DNA of 64,000 nucleotides from Tsukamurella ocularis (GTDB lineage: Bacteria > Actinomycetota > Actinomycetes > Mycobacteriales > Mycobacteriaceae): the NCBI RefSeq assembly GCF_024807615.1, contig NZ_JANUCJ010000002.1, positions 744,001-808,000 of the forward strand, given 5' to 3'. The translations under genes and the position numbers were made by a program. The first letter of the stretch is position 1, and every line of letters begins with the position of its first letter. The notes under the pieces were generated by a model. That model made no database searches, was not told the DNA's origin, and saw only the letters and a program-made list of their open reading frames with translations. Positions 8,103 to 16,764 of this stretch are shown here, in pieces.

Positions 8103-9398
8103 GTGCCCACGGACCTCCCCCTCGACGTGCTGCGCCCGGCGGTCGCCCTGGTGCCGTGGCTCCTCGCGGCCGCGGCGGCGGTCACGGCGGACCGGCCGCG
8201 CCGCGCCGGAGCCGCGCTGGGGACGCTGTGGAACGCGGTGGCGCTGCTCGCCCTCAACGCCGCGGCCGTGCGGCTCGGACTGTGGTCGTTCGGCACCGAC
8301 GAGCAGCCGGTCACGGGTTCGGTGTGGGCGGGCGTGCCGGTGGACGTCGTCCTCGGCTGGGCGATGCTGTGGGGCGCTGTCCCCGTCCTGCTCGGCGCGG
8401 TGGTGCGGCCCGCGCTCACCGCCGCGATGCTCGTGGCCGCCGACCTTCTGGCGATGGCCTCGCTCGCCCCGCTGGTGGTGCTGGGCCCCGGGTGGTTGTG
8501 GGGCGAGGCGGCGGCGATCGCAGCGGCCCTGGTCCCGGGGCTCCTGCTGGGCGAGCTGACGGCCCGGGGACGCGCCATCCTCGTGCGGTCGTGGCTGCAG
8601 ACGGTGCTGTTCACAGCGATCCTCGCCTGGGTCCTGCCGACGGTCGCGCTGGGTTTCGCGGCCCGCGGGTGGGGCGCGGCACTCGCCGCGTGGCCGCGGC
8701 CGGTGCTGTCGCTGTGGATCCAGGCCGGATTGCTGCTCGCGATCGTCGCGCAGCGCGCGGTCGCCGAGTTCGCCGAGCACGGCGGCACGCCGTTCCCGTG
8801 GGATCCGCCGCCGCGCCTGGTCCGGACGGGTCCGTACGCCTACCTGTCGAATCCGATGCAAGCGTGCGCCGCGGCGATCCTGCTCATCGAGGCGGCGGCG
8901 CTCCTCGAATGGCGGCTCGTCGCCGCTGCGGCCCTCGCGGCGGTCTTCGCCGCGGTCCTCGCCGCGCGGCACGAGGACGACCAGCTGACCGCCCGGTTCG
9001 GCCCCTCCTGGGTCGCGTACCGGCGGGCCGTGCGGGCATGGATTCCCCGCCTCCGACCGATCGAGGGGAATGCCCCGGCGGAACTGTGGGTGTCGGCGAC
9101 GTGCTCGGTCTGCGCGCCGGTCGGCGCGTGGTTCGCGCGCCGCGCACCTCGGCAGCTGACGGTCCGCGCGGCGGAGGAGCATCCCGCGGGCCTGCGTCGC
9201 GTCCGCTACACCCGCCCGGACGGCCCGGCCACGGCGTCCGGCCTCGCCGCGATCGGCCGCGGGCTCGAACACCTCGGCCTGGGCTGGGCGGTCGTCGGCT
9301 GGACCCTGCGCGCCCCGATCCTCGCGCCGGTGCTCCAGGTGGCGGCCGACGCCGTCGGCGGCGGGCCTCGCCGCCTGCCCCGCGACGGCCGCACGTGA
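8103..9398 (+). CDS. ICMT/PEMT-like membrane methyltransferase fused to a DCC domain
   Basis: A 431-residue two-part protein. Residues 1 to about 310 are a polytopic membrane region ending in the isoprenylcysteine/phospholipid methyltransferase signature: GPYAYLSNPMQ near 243-253, then a paired acidic helix (HEDDQLTARFG) and WVAYRRAVRAWIPR. Residues about 325-431 resemble the DCC (YuxK/DUF393) thiol-disulfide domain: a CSVC pair at about 331-334, a GLAAIGRGLEHL helix and a WTLRAPILAPVLQVAA end. The aspartate normally ahead of the CxxC (DGxCxxC) is absent. GTG at 8103 follows the upstream stop by one base. The methyl acceptor is unknown. Confidence 0.72.
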   Translation: MPTDLPLDVLRPAVALVPWLLAAAAAVTADRPRRAGAALGTLWNAVALLALNAAAVRLGLWSFGTDEQPVTGSVWAGVPVDVVLGWAMLWGAVPVLLGAVVRPALTAAMLVAADLLAMASLAPLVVLGPGWLWGEAAAIAAALVPGLLLGELTARGRAILVRSWLQTVLFTAILAWVLPTVALGFAARGWGAALAAWPRPVLSLWIQAGLLLAIVAQRAVAEFAEHGGTPFPWDPPPRLVRTGPYAYLSNPMQACAAAILLIEAAALLEWRLVAAAALAAVFAAVLAARHEDDQLTARFGPSWVAYRRAVRAWIPRLRPIEGNAPAELWVSATCSVCAPVGAWFARRAPRQLTVRAAEEHPAGLRRVRYTRPDGPATASGLAAIGRGLEHLGLGWAVVGWTLRAPILAPVLQVAADAVGGGPRRLPRDGRT

Positions 9399-9422
9399 TC
9401 CTCGGATTCGGCATGTCAAGCC

Positions 9423-9451
9423 CCTGTGGAGACGCCGAATTCCTCCACAGG
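9423..9451. terminator. Inverted repeat after methyltransferase gene
   Basis: A perfect 9-bp stem (CCTGTGGAG paired with CTCCACAGG) encloses an 11-base loop, 25 bp after the stop of the methyltransferase-DCC gene and about 50 bp before the M23 gene. There is no T-run. A U-less hairpin terminator, common in actinobacteria, is the likeliest role. Confidence 0.5.
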
Positions 9452-9501
9452 CACCCCGTTCCGGGCCGGTTCCCGACGGTGCCGTGCGGCATCGTCGGGA
9501 C

Positions 9502-10020
9502 ATGCGCATCGTCACTCGCTCGGCACTCGCCCTGATCCTCGCCGTCCTCGCAGGCGCCGCGCCCGCACGGGCGGCGGACGACTACGACTGGCCGCTCGAC
9601 CCCAGGCCTGCCGTCGCGCTGCCCTTCGCGAACCCGGAGAAGCGGTGGCAGCCGGGGCACCGCGGCGCCGACCTCGCCGCCGCCCCCGGACAGACGGTGT
9701 ACGCCGCGGGCGCCGGACGAGTGCATCACGTCGGGCGGGTAGACGACCGCGTCGTGGTGTCGGTGCTGCATCCGAACGGCCTGATCACCACCTACGAGCC
9801 GATCGAAGAACCCGCGGTCCGCGCGGGCGACGAGGTGGGGATCGGGACCCCTCTCGGGCGGGTGGCCGCCGGACACGAGGGCTGCCCCGCGACCGCCTGC
9901 CTGCACTGGGGGCTACGGCGCGGGGCCGGGCGCGCCGCCGAGTATTTCAACCCGCTGCTGCTCGTCGGGGCCGCGCCGGTGCGGTTGCTGCCGGACGCCG
10001 TGGCGGGCCCGAGCGGGTGA
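9502..10020 (+). CDS. Secreted M23-family peptidase-like protein
   Basis: A 172-residue exported protein of the LytM/M23 peptidoglycan endopeptidase fold, in the position of M. tuberculosis Rv2891. A Sec signal peptide (RSALALILAVLAGAAPARAAD) would be cut after ARA. The zinc-site motif HRGAD (H and D ligands) and a later LHWGLR motif are visible. In active M23 enzymes the second motif is HxH; here the first His is a cysteine (ACLHWG). This suggests altered activity or a binding-only role, as seen in some actinobacterial relatives. ATG at 9502 gives the cleanest signal peptide. Confidence 0.85.
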   Translation: MRIVTRSALALILAVLAGAAPARAADDYDWPLDPRPAVALPFANPEKRWQPGHRGADLAAAPGQTVYAAGAGRVHHVGRVDDRVVVSVLHPNGLITTYEPIEEPAVRAGDEVGIGTPLGRVAAGHEGCPATACLHWGLRRGAGRAAEYFNPLLLVGAAPVRLLPDAVAGPSG

Positions 10021-10071
10021 ATCCGACGAGCCGCCGCGCGCGGACCGTCGGGGAATGCGACGATTCCCTCC

Positions 10072-11631
10072 GTGACGGACGCGAGCACGCCAGAATCGAC
10101 CACGGACGACGCGAAGGCGGAACGGCTTCAGGAGGCACAGACGATCGCCTATCCCAGCGGATCCACGCGGCGCTCCCGCACGGTCCCGCAGGACGATCCC
10201 ACACTGGTGGTGCTCTTCGGTGCCACCGGCGATCTCTCGCGGCGCAAACTGCTCTGCGGCCTCGGGTACCTCGCGGTCTCCGGCCTGGCCCCGGACATGC
10301 GAGTCATCGGCACCAGCCTCGACGACATGACCGACGACCAGTTCCGCGCCTTCGCGAAGAAGGCGATCGACGAGCTCGGCGCCCGCAAGCTGACCGCGGA
10401 GCAGTGGGAACAGTTCGCGCCCAAGCTGTCCTACGTCAACACCTCCGCCGGCCCCGCAGCGCTCGCCGAGGCCGTCGCGACGAAGGAGCAGGAGCTCGCC
10501 GACGCCGACACGCAGGGTGATCGCGAGCGGGTGCGGCGCCTCTACTACCTGAGCGTGCCGCCCAAGGCAGCGACCAAGGTGATAGCGACGCTGAACGAGG
10601 CGGGTCTCGTGGAGCGCTCGCGGGTGATCATGGAGAAGCCCTTCGGCGAGGATCTCGAGTCGGCGCTGGCCCTCAACGACGAGGTGCACAAGACCTTCAA
10701 GGAGAAGCAGATCTTCCGGATCGACCACTTCCTCGGTAAGGAGGCGGCGCAGAACATTCTGGCGTTCCGGTTCGCCAACGGGCTGTTCGAGCCGATCTGG
10801 AACCGCAACTTCATCGACCATGTGCAGATCGACATCCCCGAGTCGCTGGGGCTCGACGCCCGCGCCGCGTTCTACGAGCCCACTGGCGCGTACAAGGACA
10901 TGGTGGTCACGCACCTGTTCCAGGTGATGGCCTTCGTCGCCATGGAACCGCCGACCGCGCTGGAACCGCGCGCGATCTCGGAGGAGAAGAACAAGGTCTT
11001 CCGATCGCTCGAGCCGATCCGTCCCGACGACGTGATCCGCGGCCAGTACGCGGGATACCGGCAGGAGGACGGCGTCGATCCGGAGTCCGACACCGAGACC
11101 TTCATCGCGCTCAAGGCGCGGATCGACAACTGGCGCTGGGCCGGCGTGCCCTTCTACCTGCGGACGGGCAAGAAACTGGCGCAGGGCATGCGGATCATCT
11201 CCATCGCCTTCAAAGAGGCGCCCAAGTCGATGTTCCCGGCCGGCTCGGGCATCGGCCAGCAGGGCCCGGACCACCTGACCTTCGACCTGGCGGACGAGTC
11301 CAAGGTCTCGCTGTCGTTCTACGGCAAGCGCCCCGGCCCGGGTATGCGGCTGTCGAAGCTGTCGATGCAGTTCTCCACCGAGGACACCGAGCAGGCCGAC
11401 GATGTGCTCGAGGCGTACGAGCGGCTGATCCTCGACGCGATCAACGGAGACCACACGCTGTTCACCACGGCCGAGGGCATCGAATCGCTGTGGGAACGCT
11501 CGATCCCGCTGCTCGACGACCCGCCGCCGGTGCGCTCGTACGAGCCGGGCTCGTGGGGCCCCAACTCGATCCACCAGCTGATCGCCCCGAACGCCTGGCG
11601 CCTGCCCTTCGAGCGCAACTGGCGCGACTGA
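10072..11631 (+). CDS. zwf: Glucose-6-phosphate dehydrogenase
   Basis: A 519-residue enzyme oxidising glucose-6-phosphate to 6-phosphogluconolactone with NADP+, the entry to the oxidative pentose phosphate pathway. The N-terminal nucleotide motif GATGDLSRRKL and the active-site signature RIDHFLGKEAAQN (catalytic His) are intact, followed by the EKPFG and C-terminal DAINGDHTLF regions. A roughly 40-residue N-terminal extension precedes the dinucleotide fold. Translation probably begins at GTG 10072. It is not next to other pentose-phosphate genes here, which fits the solitary zwf1 type known in mycobacteria. It converges on xerC with a 3-bp gap. Confidence 0.94.
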   Translation: MTDASTPESTTDDAKAERLQEAQTIAYPSGSTRRSRTVPQDDPTLVVLFGATGDLSRRKLLCGLGYLAVSGLAPDMRVIGTSLDDMTDDQFRAFAKKAIDELGARKLTAEQWEQFAPKLSYVNTSAGPAALAEAVATKEQELADADTQGDRERVRRLYYLSVPPKAATKVIATLNEAGLVERSRVIMEKPFGEDLESALALNDEVHKTFKEKQIFRIDHFLGKEAAQNILAFRFANGLFEPIWNRNFIDHVQIDIPESLGLDARAAFYEPTGAYKDMVVTHLFQVMAFVAMEPPTALEPRAISEEKNKVFRSLEPIRPDDVIRGQYAGYRQEDGVDPESDTETFIALKARIDNWRWAGVPFYLRTGKKLAQGMRIISIAFKEAPKSMFPAGSGIGQQGPDHLTFDLADESKVSLSFYGKRPGPGMRLSKLSMQFSTEDTEQADDVLEAYERLILDAINGDHTLFTTAEGIESLWERSIPLLDDPPPVRSYEPGSWGPNSIHQLIAPNAWRLPFERNWRD

Positions 11632-11634
11632 GCA

Positions 11635-12531
11635 TTAGGCGCGCGGGTGCGCCTGCTCATGCGCGGCGCGGAGTCGCGCGACACTCACGTGCGTGTACAG
11701 CTGCGTCGTCGCCAGCGAGCTGTGGCCGAGGAGCTCCTGCACGACGCGTAGGTCCGCGCCACCGTCGAGCAAGTGGGTGGCGGCGGTGTGCCGGAGGCCG
11801 TGCGGCGCCACCTCGCGCCCGCCCGGCACCGACCCGGTGACCTGGTGCACGACGGTCCGTGCCTGCCGCGGGTCGAGCCGCCCGCCGCGGGCACCGAGGA
11901 ACAATGCGTTGTCGGAGCGCTCGCCGGCGAGCGCGGGCCGCGCCTCGTCGAGCCAGCGCTGCAGGGCCGCGGCGGCGGGTGCGCCGAAAGGCACCGTCCG
12001 CTCCTTGTCACCCTTGCCGATCACGCTGAGCACGCGCCGGCCGTGGTCGACGGACCCCAGGTCGAGGCCGCACAGCTCGCTCACGCGGATACCGCTGGCG
12101 TAGAGGAGTTCGGCGATCGCGAGGTCGCGGACCGCGATGGGGTCGCCCTCCGCCGCGCCGGAGGCCGCGTTGCGCAGTGCCTGCCCGGCATCGTCGGAGG
12201 AGAGCACCGTGGGCAGGGTGCGATGCGCGCGCGGGGCTTTGAGCCGGACCCCGGGATCGGCGTCGAGGTGGCCCCGTCGGGCCGCCCAGGCGGTGTACGT
12301 GCGGGCCGACGAGGCCTGCCGCGCGAGGGTGGTCCGGGCGGCGCCGGACGCGGCCCGCTCCCCCAGCCACGCCCGCAGCGTCGCCAGGTCGAGGCGATCC
12401 GCCGCCACCCCGCGCTCCGCGGCGAAGGCGAGCAGGGCGGTGAGATCGGCGAGGTACGCGCGCACCGTGTGCTCGCTGCGGCCGCGCTCGAGCCGCAGGT
12501 ACGTCTCGTACTCCGCCAGCGCCTCGCTCAT
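11635..12531 (-). CDS. xerC: Site-specific tyrosine recombinase XerC
   Basis: A 298-residue integrase/recombinase that resolves chromosome dimers at dif with XerD. The N-terminal SAM-like core-binding domain (residues 1-85) is followed by the catalytic domain with Arg in [19 protein letters not shown] (His-x-x-Arg) and the nucleophile Tyr in TTQLYTHVS. Length and motifs match the housekeeping enzyme, not a phage integrase. In M. tuberculosis it lies two genes from dprA; here about 6.4 kb of other genes intervene. ATG at 12531 follows the 60-bp palindromic repeat by 20 bp. Confidence 0.93.
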   Translation of the reverse strand: MSEALAEYETYLRLERGRSEHTVRAYLADLTALLAFAAERGVAADRLDLATLRAWLGERAASGAARTTLARQASSARTYTAWAARRGHLDADPGVRLKAPRAHRTLPTVLSSDDAGQALRNAASGAAEGDPIAVRDLAIAELLYASGIRVSELCGLDLGSVDHGRRVLSVIGKGDKERTVPFGAPAAAALQRWLDEARPALAGERSDNALFLGARGGRLDPRQARTVVHQVTGSVPGGREVAPHGLRHTAATHLLDGGADLRVVQELLGHSSLATTQLYTHVSVARLRAAHEQAHPRA

Positions 12532-12551
12532 GCCCCCACCCTAACCCCCGA

Positions 12552-12611
12552 ATTGAACACCGTTACGGACCGCAAAGCCGCAGGTCGCGATGAACAGGAA
12601 CGGTGTTCAAT
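12552..12611. repeat. 60-bp palindromic element, copy 1
   Basis: Perfect 13-bp inverted arms ATTGAACACCGTT (12552-12564) and AACGGTGTTCAAT (12599-12611) flank a 34-base spacer. The same arms, spacer length and, in reverse complement, about 24 of 34 spacer positions by eye recur at 57813-57872. Read on the minus strand, the right-hand arm supplies the TGA stop of the MFS gene (GAT TGA ACACC). It resembles a small non-autonomous mobile or REP-like element that can form a long hairpin. Confidence 0.85.
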
Positions 12612-13893
12612 CGGGCAGGGGCGCGTGCGCGGTCTCGCGGCAGCGGTAGACCACGGGCAGCGCGACGAGGTGCAGCACCACCAGGTAGACCGGGAAGGCG
12701 AGGTCGAGGCCGCGCTCGTGCAGCGCGGTGCCGATGGCGGGGATCGTGCCCCCGAAGATCGCGGTCGCCAGGGCGAAGGCGGTGCCGGTGGCGAGCACGC
12801 GAATCCGGGCCGGGAACATCTCCGCGAGGGCGGTGCCGAGACTCGCCATCATGAGCGCGGTGATCACCATGCCGGCGCATTGCACGGCAAGCACGGTGAC
12901 GAATGCGCCTGAGAGGGCGAGGAACAGCGGGATCGTCGCCACCGCCCCGACGACGAGGAAGGCGTACATCAGGGGCTTGCGGCCGATGCGGTCCGAGAGC
13001 AGGCCGAGCGGTATCTGCACGAGCCCGTACACGACGAAGGCGATCGCCGAGACGGTCACGGCGCTCTCCTTGTGCAGCCCTGCAGTGAGGATCGCCCACG
13101 TGGGCACGAAAGTGCTCCACGCGTAGAAGACCGCAGCGGTCGTCGACGCGAGGACGAAGGCGCGGCCGAAGTCGGCGCGGTGGCCGGTGAGGATCTCGCG
13201 ATACGGGTTCGACCCGATGGCTGCCCCGGGCTCGGCGAGGGTCTCCGCGGCGCTGCGCCGGATCCACCAGGCGACCACCGCGAGGACTGCGCCGAGGAGG
13301 AACGGGACGCGCCATGCCCAGTCGGCCATCGCGTCCGCGCCGACGGTCCCGACCAGCAGCGTGATGGCGAGCAGGCACAGCACCTTGCCGAGGCTGGAGC
13401 CCACGTTGACGATGCTCCCGTACGCGCCGCGTCGGTTCCTGGGGGCGGACTCGACGAGGAAGGCGGTCGCGGTGGAGAGCTCGCCGCCGGTCGACAAGCC
13501 CTGAATCAGGCGCGCCACCACCAGAATGACCGGGGCGAGCACGCCCACCTGCGCATAGGTCGGCGCAATGCCGATGAGCAGGCTACCCAGCCCCATCATC
13601 GCCACGCCGACGGCCAGTGTGGGCCTGCGCCCGTACCGGTCGGCCATCCGCCCCATGAGGACGCCGCCGATGGGCCGCGCGAGGAAGCCCACCGCGAACA
13701 CCGTGAAGGTCGCCAGCAGCGGCACGACCGACTCCGCGTCGCCCGGGAAGAACTGGCGGGAGAAGTAGATGGCGAGGAAGGAGTAGGCGCTCCAGTCGAA
13801 GTACTCGACGAGGTGCCCCACCGTCCCGGTGAGGATCTGCGTGCGCCGATTCGGTCCCGCCGCGGGCGACGTGACCGTGCCCGTCTCAGTCAC
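12607..13893 (-). CDS. MFS transporter, metabolite:H+ symporter (MHS) type
   Basis: A 428-residue, twelve-helix major facilitator of the MHS group, related to alpha-ketoglutarate, proline/betaine and shikimate permeases. It starts in the family style (VGHLVEYFDWSAYSFLA) and carries RPIGGVLMGRMADRYGRRP in loop 2-3 and RLIQGLSTGGE in helix 4. GTG at 13893 lies inside the end of metI (8-bp overlap), so it is translationally coupled to the methionine ABC operon. A role in uptake or export of a sulfur amino acid or related solute is inference. Its stop codon lies within the 60-bp repeat. Confidence 0.88.
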   Translation of the reverse strand: MTETGTVTSPAAGPNRRTQILTGTVGHLVEYFDWSAYSFLAIYFSRQFFPGDAESVVPLLATFTVFAVGFLARPIGGVLMGRMADRYGRRPTLAVGVAMMGLGSLLIGIAPTYAQVGVLAPVILVVARLIQGLSTGGELSTATAFLVESAPRNRRGAYGSIVNVGSSLGKVLCLLAITLLVGTVGADAMADWAWRVPFLLGAVLAVVAWWIRRSAAETLAEPGAAIGSNPYREILTGHRADFGRAFVLASTTAAVFYAWSTFVPTWAILTAGLHKESAVTVSAIAFVVYGLVQIPLGLLSDRIGRKPLMYAFLVVGAVATIPLFLALSGAFVTVLAVQCAGMVITALMMASLGTALAEMFPARIRVLATGTAFALATAIFGGTIPAIGTALHERGLDLAFPVYLVVLHLVALPVVYRCRETAHAPLPD

Positions 13894-14572
13894 GGTGCTG
13901 CAGCCGGCGGCTGAGCCAGTTGCCGAAGAACTGGGCGATCTGCACCACGACGATGAGCACCACGATCACGACGAGCGTGAGCTGCCAGTTGTTCTGCTGG
14001 TAGCCGTACTGGCGGGCGAAGTCGCCCAGGCCGCCGCCGCCGACGTAGCCGGCCATGGCCGACATGTCGACCACCGCGACGAACATGAACGTGTAGCCGA
14101 GGGTCAGCGGCGCCAGGCCCTCCGGGATGACGACGGTGGCGAGGGTGCGGACCTTGCTCGCCCCCATCGACCGCGCGGCCTCGACCACGCCGGGATCGAC
14201 GGTCACGAGGTTCTGCTCGACGACGCGGCCGATCACGAAGGTCGCCATCACCGTCATCGCGAAGGCCGCGGCCTCCACGCCGATCCGGGTGCCGATCACT
14301 TCCTTGGTGATCGGTGCGATCGCCGTGATGAAGATGATGAACGGGATGGGGCGGATGATGTTGACCAGCACGTTGAGCACCGAGAACACCGCGCGATTGG
14401 CGAGCAGGTTGCCGGGCCGGGTGGCGTAGAGCAGCGTGCCGTAGACGAGTCCGAGCAGGCCGCCGACGATCATCGTGATGCCGACCAGGCGGACGGTCTC
14501 GCCGATGGCGTCGATGAAGACGTCCTGCGTCCCGGGCGGGAAGACGTCGTCGAGGAAGGTCGGGTAGGTCAT
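13886..14572 (-). CDS. metI: Methionine ABC transporter permease
   Basis: A 228-residue inner-membrane permease of the D/L-methionine importer, with five hydrophobic helices and the MetI EAA-loop region (EAARSMGASKVRTLATVVIPE), which contacts the MetN ATPase. It overlaps metN by 4 bp at its 5' end (ATGA) and the MFS gene at its 3' end. The gene order metQ-metN-metI confirms the assignment. Confidence 0.94.
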   Translation of the reverse strand: MTYPTFLDDVFPPGTQDVFIDAIGETVRLVGITMIVGGLLGLVYGTLLYATRPGNLLANRAVFSVLNVLVNIIRPIPFIIFITAIAPITKEVIGTRIGVEAAAFAMTVMATFVIGRVVEQNLVTVDPGVVEAARSMGASKVRTLATVVIPEGLAPLTLGYTFMFVAVVDMSAMAGYVGGGGLGDFARQYGYQQNNWQLTLVVIVVLIVVVQIAQFFGNWLSRRLQHRD

Positions 14573-15615
14573 CGCACGATCTCCTGACCGGTCCGCGGGT
14601 CCTTGACGTGCGCGAGGGATCCGAGCTGGGCGACCGCCGCCGCGACCGCGGCCTCGTCGCCCGTCACCGAGTAGGTCAGCGAGCCGAAGGGCCGACCGCC
14701 GACCTCCGCGACGCCGCCGTAGAGCACGCGCGCGCCGGTGCCGTGCGCGGCGAAGACCTCCGCCGCGTCGAGGGCGTCGGGCTCGTCCCGCACGTCGACG
14801 GTGACGACGGTGCCGGGCCGGGCCGCGTGCAGGCGTTGCAGGGTCTCGGGCGTCACGTCGTCGCCGACGGCCGCGTGGACCAGCGACGTGGTTGCGGGCG
14901 ACGTGGGCGCGGCGAAGACGTCGTACACCGGGCCGTAGTCCACGAGCTTGCCGTGGTCGAGCACCGCGACGGTGTCGCAGATGCGGCGGATCACGTCCAT
15001 CTCGTGGGTGATCACGACGATGGTGGTGCCGAACTCGCGGTTGACCCGCAGCAGCAGGTCGAGGACCTCGCTGGTGGTGCCGGGGTCGAGCGCGCTGGTC
15101 GCCTCGTCCGCGAGCAGGATCTTCGGGTTCCGGGCCAGCGCGCGGGCGATCCCGACGCGCTGACTCTGCCCGCCGGACAGCTTGTTCGGGTACTGCGTCG
15201 CCTTGTCGCCGATGCCGACGAAATCGAGCAGCTCCGCGACGCGCGTGCGGCGCTCGTCCTTCGAGAGGTCCCCCAGAGTGAGCGGGTACTCGACGTTCCC
15301 CGCCACCGTGCGCGAGTTCATCAGGTTGAACCGCTGGAAGATCATGCCCACCTGGGCGCGCAGCTTCTGCAGGTCGCGCTCGCCGAGCGTGCCCACCACG
15401 GTGTCGAGTACCCGCACCTCGCCGGAGGTGGTGGACTCGAGGCCGTTGATGGTGCGGATCAATGTCGACTTGCCGGCGCCGGACTGGCCGATCACGCCGG
15501 TGATCGATCCCTCGGGGATCGCGAAGCTGACCCCGTCGAGCGCCTTCGTCGTGCCGAAATCCCGGGTGGTGTCGCGGAACTCGATCGCCACCCGGGTATC
15601 GGTCCCGTTACTCAC
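14569..15615 (-). CDS. metN: Methionine ABC transporter ATP-binding protein
   Basis: A 348-residue ATPase energising methionine uptake. Walker A is GQSGAGKST (about residues 43-51), the signature is LSGGQSQRVGIARAL, Walker B is ILLADEATSALD, and the switch His is in VITHEMD. After about residue 265 comes the NIL domain, which in MetN binds methionine and inhibits transport. The start is GTG at 15615, overlapping the metQ stop (GTGA). It is the middle gene of metQ-metN-metI-MFS. Confidence 0.95.
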   Translation of the reverse strand: MSNGTDTRVAIEFRDTTRDFGTTKALDGVSFAIPEGSITGVIGQSGAGKSTLIRTINGLESTTSGEVRVLDTVVGTLGERDLQKLRAQVGMIFQRFNLMNSRTVAGNVEYPLTLGDLSKDERRTRVAELLDFVGIGDKATQYPNKLSGGQSQRVGIARALARNPKILLADEATSALDPGTTSEVLDLLLRVNREFGTTIVVITHEMDVIRRICDTVAVLDHGKLVDYGPVYDVFAAPTSPATTSLVHAAVGDDVTPETLQRLHAARPGTVVTVDVRDEPDALDAAEVFAAHGTGARVLYGGVAEVGGRPFGSLTYSVTGDEAAVAAAVAQLGSLAHVKDPRTGQEIVR

Positions 15616-16487
15616 TTGCCGTGTGCCTTGACCTGCTCCTGCAGCTTGACCGTGATCTGCTGCAACTCCGTCGCGGGCTTCTGGATGAGGATGAACGTGT
15701 CGCCCTTGTCCTTGCGCAGCGCCTCGACGACCTTCTGGTCCTGGTACAGCTTCGCCAGCTGGAGATACTTCGGGTTGTCCTTGTCGGCCTCGCGGACGAC
15801 GAAGGCGTTGATGTACGGCTCCGACGCCGGGTTGGCCGGGTCGTCCTTGGCGATGATCAGGTCTTTGCCGAGCTTGGCGTTCTCGGCCGGATCGTTGTTG
15901 ACGACGGCACCGTCGACGCTGTCGAGGCTCAGCGCGGTCTGGTTGGCGTCCACCGTCTTGACGGTGACCTTCGACGCGGCGGTGTCGATGTCGGCCGGCG
16001 TCACGAACGGGTTCTGCTCGACCTTGAACTTCACCAAGCCGGCCGAGTACAGCACGAGCAGCGCGCGGGACAGGTTCGTCGGGTCGTCGGGAACGACGAT
16101 GGTGCCGCCCTGCGGGATGTCGGCCACCGACTTGTGCTTCTTCGAATACAGCGGCAGCGGGTAGATCGCGGTCGCGCCGATCGGGACCAGCTTCGTGTTG
16201 TTCTTGGCGTTGTAGTCGGCGAGGTACAGCAGGTGCTGGTACTCGTTGATGTTCAGATCGCCGTCATTGAGCGCGGCGTTGGGCTGCTTGTAGTCGCTGA
16301 AGTTCTTCAGCTCCACGTCGATGCCCTGGTCCTTGGCGAGGCCCTTGTAAACGTTCCAGAACGCCTGGGCGCCGTCGGTCACGCCGATCTTGATCGCGTC
16401 ACCGTCCGAGCTCGAGCCGCACGCGGCGACACCCGAGGTGAGGGCGATGGGCACGACCAGGGCGAGCGCGAAACGCTTCATCTTCAC
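15612..16487 (-). CDS. metQ: Methionine-binding lipoprotein
   Basis: A roughly 291-residue substrate-binding protein of the MetQ/NlpA family. The signal peptide ends in a lipobox (SGVAAC) with the lipidated Cys, followed by IKIGVTDGAQAFW and the family core NEYQHLLYL and TAIYPLPLYS. I favour GTG at 16487 because GGAG lies nine bases upstream; an ATG two codons later (16481) is also possible. The long open frame further upstream is not part of the gene. It is first in an operon with metN, metI and the MFS gene. Confidence 0.93.
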   Translation of the reverse strand: MKMKRFALALVVPIALTSGVAACGSSSDGDAIKIGVTDGAQAFWNVYKGLAKDQGIDVELKNFSDYKQPNAALNDGDLNINEYQHLLYLADYNAKNNTKLVPIGATAIYPLPLYSKKHKSVADIPQGGTIVVPDDPTNLSRALLVLYSAGLVKFKVEQNPFVTPADIDTAASKVTVKTVDANQTALSLDSVDGAVVNNDPAENAKLGKDLIIAKDDPANPASEPYINAFVVREADKDNPKYLQLAKLYQDQKVVEALRKDKGDTFILIQKPATELQQITVKLQEQVKAHGK

Positions 16488-16764
16488 GGCTTTGTTCTCC
16501 AACTCGACGGCACCGGGGATCTCCCAGCTGCGTGAACGATACCTACTGGTTAGTACATCGGTGGGACAAGTGCGGGCTTCGGCCCGGCGCCCGGTTCCGT
16601 GACCAGGTTCGACGGTCCGCCGCCGGTTTCGCTCATGAGTGCACCGAATGATCGCTCGCCCCGGGCGGAAGCATCGGACCGGATCGATCACGAATCGAGA
16701 AGCCCGCGCGGACCGCCGCTCGTAGTCTCGGTGGAAACCCGAGGACCACCGCGAGGAGAGCACC
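16488..16764. other. Divergent intergenic region, metQ / YdeI-like gene
   Basis: A 277-bp region without a convincing gene. It contains the metQ leader with the palindrome described separately and, on the plus strand, the promoter side and ribosome-binding site (GAGGAGAG) of the gene at 16765. I looked for a SAM riboswitch on the minus strand because metQ is downstream, and found none that I could support. Confidence 0.6.
16544..16555. promoter_or_regulatory. Palindrome in the metQ promoter
   Basis: TACT-GGTT-AGTA, a 12-bp palindrome 57 bp upstream of metQ. On the minus strand it overlaps the space between a candidate -35 (TTGTCC) and a candidate -10 (TAGGTAT) 18 bp apart, the usual place for a repressor site. 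The cognate regulator is unknown. Confidence 0.4.

Noticed and set aside
16488-16764. SAM riboswitch upstream of metQ
   Set aside because: I compared the leader with SAM-I and SAM-IV core patterns from memory and found no convincing set of conserved bases.
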